Source: Georgenia_A wangjunii
GTDB taxonomy: Bacteria; Actinomycetota; Actinomycetes; Actinomycetales; Actinomycetaceae
Strand: one strand, 5' to 3'
Assembly: GCF_036421915.1 (NCBI RefSeq)
Contig: NZ_JAZGOM010000016.1
Length of the DNA stretch: 64,000 bases
This document shows, one piece after another, positions 9,136-17,057 of this stretch. The first letter of the stretch is position 1. Each line of letters opens with the position of its first letter. Both the position numbers and the translations under genes were made by a program. Under the pieces are notes generated by a model. That model worked only from the letters and a program-made list of their open reading frames with translations, did not search any database and had not been told where the DNA came from.

Positions 9136-10971
9136 TCAGATACCACAAGTGGAAACCGAACCGGCAAATTTGCTGCCTCCGGCGCCAGGCGTCATACGAA
9201 GGTCTACACGATTCGACGACGCGGCGGCAGTGGTGATCCTATACTCCGTCGCCACAGATTCGCCCGGTGCGAGCACCACCCGGCGCGCGGCGACAACGAG
9301 GTCGTCGTGGATGTTCGGGAGGATTTGAGGGTCGCCGTCGCTCGCCGTGACGTCCGTGATGCGCCCTCCAGTGGGCGCGTATACGAGCAGGTTGGAGCGC
9401 ATGTATCCGGGTTCTACCGTGTCACCGTTGCCCACGAGCGACGGCGGTAGGTCCGCAGCACCGTCTGGAACATCGGACGTGAGCGTGACGCTGACGGTCA
9501 GTTCCTGCGAGCCGTCGGCGTGGCAGGCCGTCGACGTGATGGCGACGTCTGCCCGCTGGTAGTACGCCACCTTGGCGGCGGTGAGATCATTCACATAGAC
9601 GCCAACGACGGCCGACTCGTCAGTGTGACCACGCAGCCCACCGCTGAGATTTGTCGTAGCGAGCATCTCCTGCTCGACAGGATATGCGGACCACGCCATG
9701 AGCCGACCCTCCTCAGCCGCCGTCGTGAGCGCTCCCACCGCTGCGGCCGGCTCGCCTGCGCCGGACATGACGTGTTCGAAGATGGCTCCGGCCGCCGCCT
9801 GGAAGAAGACGTCCTGGTCCGAAGGGTCCGCAATCTCGAGGTACACCCGGTTGAGCATGAGGTCCGCCGCGTTCTCCGCGGTCAGCTCCTCCCCCGTCGG
9901 CAGCGTGAGCGGGCCGGTGGCCGTGAGGAGCGAACCGAGCGCGACCGGGTCGATCGAGAAGACGCCGTCGAGCTCGGAGCCGTGGGTCTGGCGCCACATC
10001 GCCGAGGCGATCTCCGCGCTTCGCGGAAAGTCCGGTGTCGCGGTGATGTTGCCGGGGTACCGGCCTAGCTGGGTGCCGAAGAGAGAAACTTCCACGTCGG
10101 TGAGCTCGACGGCCGGTTCGGTGTAGGAGCCGAGGAAGCTTGCCGAACCCTGGTCGACGAGGTCGACAGCACCGCCATCGGCACGTAGGAGCACGAAGGC
10201 CCCGGTGAGGCCGCCGGTGCTCCGGGGCTCGGCGTTGTTCTGGACCATGAGGAGGTACTGCCGGGGCTCGTCCGCGCCGAGCATGGGCGGGATGAGCTGG
10301 ACGGCACGGGCGGCGGTCGCCGTGAGCGAGCCGACGTCGTCGAGTTCCGTCTCGAGCTCGGTGAGCGGCATATGGAGGCGCTCGTGGATGGCGTCCCACT
10401 CGATCGTGGCGAGCCGCTCCGTCGCGGCGGTGACCGCGTCGTGCGCCGCGAGAACCGTGGGCGCGGCCGCGGTGAAGGGGGCCAGGTCAATACGGCCGTC
10501 GACCGGGGCGAGGGCCGCCGGGCTCACCGAGTCGGTGACGGCGACGAGGTCCGGCAGGACATCGGTCGCGAGGTCGTCGACCACCACGGCGGCCGTCTGC
10601 GCGGCGTCGACGTTCGGGCCGATGCCTGGTATCACGCCGGCGAGCGCCCAGTGCGGACCGTGGAGGGCGTCGCGCGCCTTGTTCGTGTGGTCCTGGAGCT
10701 CGGCGGACGTCGCGGCCGCGGCCTCGTTGTCTCCCGCCAGGACCTGGGCCTTGAGCTCGGAGACCTGCGGCATGGCCGCCCGTAGCTCGGCGTAGGCGGT
10801 CCGCGCGTCGAGCGCGAGGAGGATCACCGCGACGCCGAACAGGGCGATGACGAGCATGACGCCGCCGGCGAAGAACACCGGCAGCCGGCTGCGCCGCTTG
10901 CGGGTGGTACCGCGGTCGCGGCGGCCGGGCGCCGGCGCGTCGTCGTCCATGAGTGGAAGGAGTGAGCTCAC
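9136..10971 (-). CDS. DUF4012 domain-containing membrane-anchored protein
   Basis: 611 residues; GTG start at 10971, with an alternative ATG at 10950. A short charged cytoplasmic N-terminus (RKRRSRLP) leads into one transmembrane helix (VFFAGGVMLVIALFGVAVILLAL, about 31-53). The large extracytoplasmic part contains QYLLMVQNNAEPRSTGGLTGAFVLLRADGG, the hallmark NxxExRxTGG-like motif of DUF4012. This family occurs widely in actinobacteria beside EPS genes and in LytR-CpsA-Psr contexts; its biochemical function is not established. The position next to an EPS cluster and a signal peptidase agrees with an envelope role. Confidence 0.85.
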   Translation of the reverse strand: MSSLLPLMDDDAPAPGRRDRGTTRKRRSRLPVFFAGGVMLVIALFGVAVILLALDARTAYAELRAAMPQVSELKAQVLAGDNEAAAATSAELQDHTNKARDALHGPHWALAGVIPGIGPNVDAAQTAAVVVDDLATDVLPDLVAVTDSVSPAALAPVDGRIDLAPFTAAAPTVLAAHDAVTAATERLATIEWDAIHERLHMPLTELETELDDVGSLTATAARAVQLIPPMLGADEPRQYLLMVQNNAEPRSTGGLTGAFVLLRADGGAVDLVDQGSASFLGSYTEPAVELTDVEVSLFGTQLGRYPGNITATPDFPRSAEIASAMWRQTHGSELDGVFSIDPVALGSLLTATGPLTLPTGEELTAENAADLMLNRVYLEIADPSDQDVFFQAAAGAIFEHVMSGAGEPAAAVGALTTAAEEGRLMAWSAYPVEQEMLATTNLSGGLRGHTDESAVVGVYVNDLTAAKVAYYQRADVAITSTACHADGSQELTVSVTLTSDVPDGAADLPPSLVGNGDTVEPGYMRSNLLVYAPTGGRITDVTASDGDPQILPNIHDDLVVAARRVVLAPGESVATEYRITTAAASSNRVDLRMTPGAGGSKFAGSVSTCGI

Positions 10972-11064
10972 GCGTACATCTCATCACTCCCCGGGGGTGC
11001 GCCCGACGCGGGCGGTGCGACGAAAGGCGAGGACCGCCGTCGGGCTCCGCGTCGCCGTCCGGGC

Positions 11065-11667
11065 CTACCGCCGGACGAGCTGGACAGCGGCGTAGGCGAA
11101 GAGAGCCATGGCCGTGGCGGCGACGAACCCGCCGGCGTTGTCGCCCACCCACGTGCCCAGCCGCCCCACGGCGGGCACGTGATAGAGCGCGCGGCCCATG
11201 ACCTGCTCCGCGACGATCGGGGCGTCATCGGCGGCGTTGGCGTCACCGCGGGTGACGAACTGGGTGCTGCCCTCACCGCCGAGCACCGTGGCGACCACCC
11301 GGTGCGTGATGAGCGTGGGGTCTTCGGAGACGGGCTGGAACGCCACGACGTCCCCGACGTGAATCTCCGCCGCCGCGACCGGGACGACGACAACGGCGTC
11401 GCCGGCCGAGTAGAGCGGCTCCATCGAGCCCGAGGACACCGTGAGCGTCGCTCCCCCGAGGACCCGCGGCACGACGGCGAGCGCCAGTGCGGCCAGGACC
11501 GCGACGACAAGCACGCCGGTGAGCAGCGCGGACACGATGGCCGCCGGCCTCAGCCTGGCCCCCGTGCCCCTCGCCGTCGCAGTCGTATCCGCCGCCGTGG
11601 TCGCCGTCGTCGTCCGGGTCCGGTGCCGGGGGAGGGGGGGGGGGGGGNCGAAGCCGCCCGCGGTCAT
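11065..11667 (-). CDS. SipW-type signal peptidase I (first copy), 5' end disturbed by an assembly gap
   Basis: About 200 residues as read, but the first ~7 codons span the N at 11648 and a 14-G run, so the true start is unknown. The peptidase core shows TLTVSSGSMEPLYSAGD with nucleophile Ser, THRVVATVLGG with His in place of the bacterial general-base Lys (ER/archaeal or SipW type), and FVTRGDANAADD. Membrane helices lie near residues 42-68 and the C-terminus. It sits 93 bp upstream of DUF4012 on the same strand. A second SipW copy is at 46052-46981; which secreted proteins each copy serves cannot be decided from sequence. Confidence 0.85.
   Translation of the reverse strand: MTAGGFXPPPPLPRHRTRTTTATTAADTTATARGTGARLRPAAIVSALLTGVLVVAVLAALALAVVPRVLGGATLTVSSGSMEPLYSAGDAVVVVPVAAAEIHVGDVVAFQPVSEDPTLITHRVVATVLGGEGSTQFVTRGDANAADDAPIVAEQVMGRALYHVPAVGRLGTWVGDNAGGFVAATAMALFAYAAVQLVRR
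11634..11648. other. Scaffold join: 14-G run plus N
   Basis: A run of 14 G (11634-11647) ends in N 11648. Unlike the other two Ns, the flanks do not repeat each other, so the missing length is unknown. It falls in the 5' end of the signal peptidase gene and makes its first codons (a poly-Pro reading) unreliable. Confidence 0.85.
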
Positions 11668-12140
11668 GATGCGGCCCCGCTCATGGTGCTCGTCCTCGTG
11701 CGCCGTGCCCGTCGGGCCATCGACGCCGTGCGCGCCCGCGCACGGCCGAGTGCTTCGTCGCTCATCCGCCCCTGAACCTTCCGCGTTGTTTGAGGCCGTC
11801 GGCGACGTTCGTCCCCGTCGTCCTCCCAGCCACCGGTGGATCGTGGTGCTGGCTCATGTCCCGCCTACCCGTCTAGACGAACGTCTAGACTTCCGTAGCC
11901 GATAGTCGAGGACGGTACCACCGATGGTCGAGGCGCCCCGAACTTCACCCATTTGGCAAGTCGACGGCTTCCGGACCCCGCGGGGCCGTTGCGCGGCGAC
12001 TTCGCGAGGCGCTTCCGATATGGCTGCGCTGTCATACGCGCCTGGTAACGTCCATGACGGACCTGGGTGCCGCCGTCGTCGGAGCTGACGACGCGCCGCT
12101 CCCCCGCCCGCCCTGGCTCACACGACGACGAGGTGCCGGC
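11668..12140. other. Intergenic region between divergent genes
   Basis: 473 bp between the minus-strand signal peptidase and the plus-strand secreted enzyme. I see no convincing gene. It holds the paired GTCTAGAC palindromes described separately and a locally AT-richer stretch around 11935-12050 that may hold promoters in both directions. An ATG at 12054 in frame with the enzyme has no ribosome-binding site and is not used as the start. Confidence 0.6.
11870..11890. promoter_or_regulatory. Paired GTCTAGAC palindromes, candidate operator
   Basis: Two identical 8-bp palindromes GTCTAGAC at 11871-11878 and 11883-11890, centres 12 bp apart, the first extended to the 10-bp CGTCTAGACG. The site lies in a divergent intergenic region. 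Such close paired palindromes look like a binding site for a dimeric repressor, for example TetR-type; the regulator is not in the window. Confidence 0.45.
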
Positions 12141-15100
12141 ATGCGACGCAGCGCGATCCCCACGACCACCCGCACCTCCGAGCCGCGCCCGCCGCGGCAG
12201 CGGCGACTAACCCGCCGCCGGCTCGCGGGCCTCGCCGCGGCCGCCGCGCTGCTCCTGCCCGGGCTGCCCGCGGCTGCGGACACGACGCCTCCGCAGCAGG
12301 CGCAGGAGGAAGCGCCGGCGTACGGCGCCCCGGACACGACGGCCGCCCACTACTACGAGGCGCTCCTGCGCCACACGCGCTGGACCGAGTCCGTCTACGA
12401 CTCCGCCGCGGGCGTCTACGAGCTGCGGGACATGAACTTCGCCGTCGTCCTCGGCAACGCCGTCCTCCTCACGCACGGGGAGTACGACGCCGAGCTCGCG
12501 GGCACGAGCGAGGACGTCCTGCGCGAGCACACCCTCGCGACGATCACGCACTACGCGGCGTCGAACCGGCTCGTCGACCCGCAGGGCACGTGGGGGCGCC
12601 AGCTCTTCTGGGAGTCGACGTTCCAGTCCTACTTCCTCGCCGCCGGCCGGCTGCTGTGGGACGAGCTCGACGCGACGACCAAGGCGAACCTCACGACGAT
12701 CGCCGCCGAGCAGGCCCGCTACACCGCGGACCTCAACTTCGGTCGCGATCCGCTCTCCGGCGGGTGGAACGCCCACTGGCCGCAGGGCAACCACGACGGC
12801 GACACCGCGCTGGAGGAGGCAGGCGTCTACACCCAGGCCCTCGCACCCGGCCTCGCGTGGGCGCCGGAGGACCCCGACGCCGGCCGCTGGGCCGCCCAGC
12901 TCGCCGACTGGGGCCGCAACGCCGCCGGGCAGCCGACGGCGGACCGCAACAACCCCGCCGTCGTCGCCGGAAAGCCCATCTCGAGCAACACGACCCAGAA
13001 CATCTGGGACACCTACCTCGTCGAGAACCACGGGTCCTTCGGGCCGCACTACCAGTCCGACATCTGGCGCTCGGGCGCCCGCAACGCCATCCACTTCCTC
13101 CTCGCCGATCAGGAGATCCCCGAGGTCCTACTGACCCAGCCGAGCTCCGCCGAGCTGTGGCGCACGATCGAGATGGTCATGTCCGCCCAGGGCGAGCCGC
13201 TCATGCCGCTCGTCAACGACCGCGAGTTCCTCTACGGCCGCGACGTCCTGCCTCTCGCGTTCCAGGGGCAGGTGCTGCGCAACTCGCACGCGGCCCGCGC
13301 CGAGGCCTCCCTCGCGGCCGCGCTCACCGACTACCAGATGTACCCGCCGGTGTACCGGCTGACGAAGTTCTCCGGGGAGCCGAAGTACGAGCCCGAGGCG
13401 CGCGCGGAGATCGCCATCTCCTACCTGTTGCACGTCCACGCCGCGGAGTCCGAGGCCGGGCCCGTCGTCCCCACGCCCGAGGACGAGCTCTTCGCCGCGC
13501 TCGCCGGCGTCCGCGACTTCGGCGCCGGGCCGGGGATCGTCATGCAACAGTCGGCGACGGCGTGGGCTGGGGCCGTGAGCCGGCAGGGCTTCGTCAAGTT
13601 CCCGTGGGTGCCGGCGCACGACTCGTGGCTCTTCCACATCTCCGGCAGCTCGCCGTTCCTCTACCCGTCCACGGGTGCGCGCGTGGACGAGCGGTCCGTG
13701 CGGACCTACACCGGGCCGCGGGACGGGTTCGAGGGCACGTCCTCGCTCTTCCGGATCGGCGACGGCTACGCCGGGCAGGTGACGCTGCCGACCGGGTCGG
13801 CGATCTACGCGTCCTCCGGCGCGGGCAGCGGGGACGGGACGGTCCACGTCCGCAACCTCGACATGAGCGGGTACAGCGGGCTCGACGGCTCCCGCACGTA
13901 CACGACGGCGGAGGGCGAGGTCACGGCCTCGCTCCCGGTCGAGCGGCCGACCGACCCGGCCGACGCCAACGCCGCCCGCGTGGACGAGCTCTCCTTCGAC
14001 GCCGTGAGCGCGCGGTACGTGCGGATGCAGGGCGTGCGCGGCAACCCGACGTACGGGTACTCGATGTACGCCTTCCACGTCTTCGCGCCCGACGCCGCAG
14101 CGGACCTCGCGGCGGGGAAGCCGGCGGCGGCCTCGAGCGAGGACACGGGGAACGGGCGCCAGGCGGGCCGGGTGACCGACGGGAACCCGACGACGCGCTG
14201 GGCCGTCGCTCCCGCGGAGCGCACGCGCGGCGACTCCTGGGTGCAGGTGGACCTCGGCGCCGCGACGCAGGTAGGCGCCGTCCGCCTCGCGTGGGAGTCC
14301 GCCGCGGGCCAGGAGTACCTCGTGCAGACCTCGCTCGACGGCGAGACGTGGACGACGGTCGAGCGCTACGGCAACGCGCCGGAGGACGCCAACGTGGCGC
14401 GGCTGGACGACGTCGACCTCGCGCGGGCGGACGGCGAGGCGGGGCCGGTGACGGCCCGCTACGTCCGCATGCAGGGCGTGCGCGGCAACCCGGACTACGG
14501 GTACTCGCTCTACCACTTCCGGGTCTTCGGGCCGGGCGGCGGGGCGAACCTCGCCGCCGGGCGCCCGGCGACGGCGTCGAGCAACGACGAGGGCCGCTCC
14601 CCCGGGTTCGTCACCGACGGCAACGCCTCCACCCGGTGGGCCGTCTCGCGCGCCGACCGCACGCGCGGCGACTCGTGGATCCAGGTCGACCTCGGCGAGG
14701 CGCGCGACGTCGCGCAGGCCCAGCTCGGCTGGGAGTCCGCCGCCGGGCAGGAGTACCTCGTCCAGACCTCGCTCGACGGCGTCACGTGGGAGACCGTCGG
14801 GCGGCACCGCGAGCGCGGCGACGAGATCCTCGAGTCCGACGGCGGGTGGATCAACGTGGAGGGCACGGGCGGGTTCGTCGTGCGCGGCGCCGAAGCGCCC
14901 ATCACGGTGGCGCGGTCCGGGGACACCCGGCACACGATCCGCCTCGCCGACGCCGGCGGCGGCGCGCTCGTCGAGATGGTGGTCGGGGACGCTGCCGTGA
15001 CCGCTGCGACGGCGGGGCGCGCGGTGGCGACAGCCGACGACGAGGCCGTGCTCGTGAGCGACCTCGACGGCTACGTCTCCCTTTTCAACCTCAGCCCCGA

Positions 15101-16136
15101 CGCCGTGACGACGACCGTCACCGTCCCCCACGACGGCGCCGAGGTGGCGCTCTACGCGGGGTCGCAGACCGTGGGGGCGAGCTCGTCGGAGCTCGAGGTC
15201 GAGGTGCCGGCCGGGAGCGCCGTCGTCCTCGCGCCGCGGTTCGTCGTCAGTGCCGGGGACGGCGAAGGCGGGCTCGCCGGGCTGGCGGCGTCGGTGCCGG
15301 ACGGGCGGACCATCGAGCTGACGGCGCCCGAGGGCGCTGTGGCCGCGGTGGACGTCCGCAACGTCGCGACAGGCGAGACGCGCGCCGTCGTCGTCGGGGC
15401 GGACGCGGCCGAGGACACGGCCCGCCTGCTCTTCCTCGACGCTGCGCCGTACCCCGTTCCGGATCACGCGCTGAGCACGCTGACGTTCCCCGCGTCGGTG
15501 CTGCCCGCGGGCATGACGTCGCCGTCGCTCGCCGTCGACGGCGACCCGAGCACCTCGTGGGTGCCGGGCCCGGGCGGGCGGATGGTGACCGACCTCGGTG
15601 CCGCCCGCGACATCGGCACGGTCATTGCGACGTGGGACGGCGCCGCGGCGCCGGGCCTCACGGTGTCGACGAGCGACGACGGGTTGACCTTCGAGGACGT
15701 CGCCACGGTGGAAACCGGCGAGCAGGTGGGCAGCGTGGCCGTCGACCGGACCGCTCGGTACGTCGCGGTGACGACCGACTGGGCGCCGGGCGACGCCGGC
15801 CTACGGAGCCTCCAGGTGCTCGCACCGGGCGCCGCGAACCCGGAGCTCCCGCCCGGGCCCGAGGTCTCGGTCGTGGCGGACACGCGCTGCGTCGTCGGCC
15901 GCGTCGTCGAGACGGCGCGGGTGACGAACGAGTCCGACGAGCCGGTCGAGGCGACCATCACGAGCCCGCACGGGACCAAGGCGGTGACGCTGGGGGCGGA
16001 CCGCTCGATGTCGGTCGCCTTCACCACCCGGCTCGGGTCGGTACCGGCCGGAGAGGTGACGGTGTCGGCCACCGCCGACGGGCTGCCCGGCACGACGACC
16101 GGGACCGCTGCATACGGCGCCCGCACCTGCGGCTAA
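12141..16136 (+). CDS. Large secreted enzyme: alpha-helical toroid-like domain plus discoidin (F5/8C, CBM32-like) domains
   Basis: 1331 residues from ATG 12141 (GAGG upstream); a Tat-like signal RRLTRRRLAGLAAAAALLLPGLPAAA follows in two halves (RRRLAG then hydrophobic core). Residues about 55-560 are helix- and aromatic-rich (YYEALLRHTRWTESVYD, WESTFQSYFLAAGRLLW, VENHGSFGPHYQSDIW) and resemble alpha/alpha-toroid polysaccharide lyases or glycosidases, but I cannot assign a family. Two near-identical discoidin units follow (about 616-751 and 765-896, each with ARYVRMQGVRGNP, VTDGN..TRWAV, SWxQVDLG), then beta domains, a third weaker discoidin-like unit (about 1135-1240), and a Cys-bracketed C-terminal module (about 1248-1331, RCVVGR...TCG) shared with the GH43 protein at 17058-19538. 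Likely acts on a plant or microbial polysaccharide. Confidence 0.7.
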   Translation: MRRSAIPTTTRTSEPRPPRQRRLTRRRLAGLAAAAALLLPGLPAAADTTPPQQAQEEAPAYGAPDTTAAHYYEALLRHTRWTESVYDSAAGVYELRDMNFAVVLGNAVLLTHGEYDAELAGTSEDVLREHTLATITHYAASNRLVDPQGTWGRQLFWESTFQSYFLAAGRLLWDELDATTKANLTTIAAEQARYTADLNFGRDPLSGGWNAHWPQGNHDGDTALEEAGVYTQALAPGLAWAPEDPDAGRWAAQLADWGRNAAGQPTADRNNPAVVAGKPISSNTTQNIWDTYLVENHGSFGPHYQSDIWRSGARNAIHFLLADQEIPEVLLTQPSSAELWRTIEMVMSAQGEPLMPLVNDREFLYGRDVLPLAFQGQVLRNSHAARAEASLAAALTDYQMYPPVYRLTKFSGEPKYEPEARAEIAISYLLHVHAAESEAGPVVPTPEDELFAALAGVRDFGAGPGIVMQQSATAWAGAVSRQGFVKFPWVPAHDSWLFHISGSSPFLYPSTGARVDERSVRTYTGPRDGFEGTSSLFRIGDGYAGQVTLPTGSAIYASSGAGSGDGTVHVRNLDMSGYSGLDGSRTYTTAEGEVTASLPVERPTDPADANAARVDELSFDAVSARYVRMQGVRGNPTYGYSMYAFHVFAPDAAADLAAGKPAAASSEDTGNGRQAGRVTDGNPTTRWAVAPAERTRGDSWVQVDLGAATQVGAVRLAWESAAGQEYLVQTSLDGETWTTVERYGNAPEDANVARLDDVDLARADGEAGPVTARYVRMQGVRGNPDYGYSLYHFRVFGPGGGANLAAGRPATASSNDEGRSPGFVTDGNASTRWAVSRADRTRGDSWIQVDLGEARDVAQAQLGWESAAGQEYLVQTSLDGVTWETVGRHRERGDEILESDGGWINVEGTGGFVVRGAEAPITVARSGDTRHTIRLADAGGGALVEMVVGDAAVTAATAGRAVATADDEAVLVSDLDGYVSLFNLSPDAVTTTVTVPHDGAEVALYAGSQTVGASSSELEVEVPAGSAVVLAPRFVVSAGDGEGGLAGLAASVPDGRTIELTAPEGAVAAVDVRNVATGETRAVVVGADAAEDTARLLFLDAAPYPVPDHALSTLTFPASVLPAGMTSPSLAVDGDPSTSWVPGPGGRMVTDLGAARDIGTVIATWDGAAAPGLTVSTSDDGLTFEDVATVETGEQVGSVAVDRTARYVAVTTDWAPGDAGLRSLQVLAPGAANPELPPGPEVSVVADTRCVVGRVVETARVTNESDEPVEATITSPHGTKAVTLGADRSMSVAFTTRLGSVPAGEVTVSATADGLPGTTTGTAAYGARTCG

Positions 16137-16149
16137 CCCAGGGCAACGT

Positions 16150-16204
16150 CCGTCTTCCTCTCGTGATCATGCAGAAGCGCAGCGTGGTCACGAGAGGAAG
16201 ACGG
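16150..16204. repeat. Palindromic intergenic element, copy 1
   Basis: A perfect 17-bp inverted repeat (arms 16150-16166 and 16188-16204) around a 21-nt loop, just after the stop of the secreted enzyme. The segment CTCTCGTGATCATGCAG and its arms recur in related form at 20010-20056, so this looks like a dispersed palindromic element rather than a simple terminator, though it may terminate transcription. Confidence 0.75.
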
Positions 16205-16304
16205 AGCAAGCGACTGCGCCTCGTGCGGGTGAGGTGAGGCGCCTCGCGGTGCGTGCATGGCCGGGCAGCGTAGATCGCTGACCCCTGTGTGGCAGAGTCG
16301 CTTC

Positions 16305-16898
16305 ATGCGGCTCCTTGTCATCTTCGGTCCTCCCGCCGTCGGGAAGATGACCGTCGGACGGGAGATCGCCAACCGCAGCGAGTTCCGCCTGCTCCACAAC
16401 CACGCGTTGATCGAGCCTCTCCTGGAGGTCTTCGACTACGGCACGCCGCCGTTCAACCGCCTCCTGAGCACCTGGCGCGCTCAGGTCGTCGAGGAAGCCG
16501 CCTCGTTCGGCACGGACCTGCTGCTCACGTACGTCTGGGGACTTGAGCTGCAGACGGACGCCGACGAGTTGGCCACGCACATCCGCCCTTATGTCGAAAG
16601 GCGCGCGCACGTGGCCTTCGTGGAGCTGGCCGCGGACCTGGACACGCGCCTGCAGCGGAACCGGACCGAGCTGCGCCTGGCGGAGAAGCGGTCGAAGCGG
16701 GACGTGCCGTGGTCGGACTCCAACGTCCGCGACATGGAGCGCTACGTCATGAACACGGGACACGAGGCCAGTCTCGGCCTACCGCTCCCGGGCGCCCTGC
16801 TGCTCGCCGAGCACCGCCACATGCGCCTCGACAACAGCCGGCTCGCCCCTCAGGAAGCGGCCGCCCAGATCCTCACCTGGCTGGACCGCTCGCGATAA
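16305..16898 (+). CDS. P-loop kinase-like ATPase (AAA_33/shikimate-kinase-like)
   Basis: 197 residues from ATG 16305, where the protein begins directly with the nucleotide-binding strand MRLLVIFGPPAVGKMTVGREIA; the in-frame ATG at 16257 adds an unconserved tail. Walker A is GPPAVGKMT. The motif pattern HNHALIEPLL, FVELAADLDTRLQRN (lid region) and the length fit small-molecule P-loop kinases found scattered in actinobacteria. Substrate is unknown and neighbours give no clue. No clear ribosome-binding site is seen, so translation may be leaderless. Confidence 0.65.
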   Translation: MRLLVIFGPPAVGKMTVGREIANRSEFRLLHNHALIEPLLEVFDYGTPPFNRLLSTWRAQVVEEAASFGTDLLLTYVWGLELQTDADELATHIRPYVERRAHVAFVELAADLDTRLQRNRTELRLAEKRSKRDVPWSDSNVRDMERYVMNTGHEASLGLPLPGALLLAEHRHMRLDNSRLAPQEAAAQILTWLDRSR

Positions 16899-17004
16899 GT
16901 GCGCGCGCGATCTGACGCTCGCCTGGAGCGACTGGGCTGTCAGTGGTGAGCTGCCCGTCGGCCGCCGGAACTCGGAGGCGCGAAACGGGGTCGGTGGAAC
17001 GGCA

Positions 17005-17040
17005 GATGCCGGCGGCGAGGGGGTCCTCGCCGCCGGCATC
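17005..17040. terminator. Bidirectional hairpin terminator
   Basis: A perfect 16-bp stem (17005-17020 with 17025-17040, GATGCCGGCGGCGAGG) and 4-nt loop between the convergent kinase-like and GH43 genes. It can serve both strands. Confidence 0.85.
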
Positions 17041-17057
17041 CGGCCGATCCGCTCGAG

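Noticed and set aside
12054..12140. ATG 12054 as start of the large secreted enzyme
   Set aside because: No ribosome-binding site; ATG 12141 has GAGG and places the signal peptide near the N-terminus.
12590..16237. 1215-codon open frame overlapping the large secreted enzyme
   Set aside because: It is the +1/+2 frame shadow of a GC-rich gene: Arg/Pro/Gly-rich, no domain pattern, no start site.
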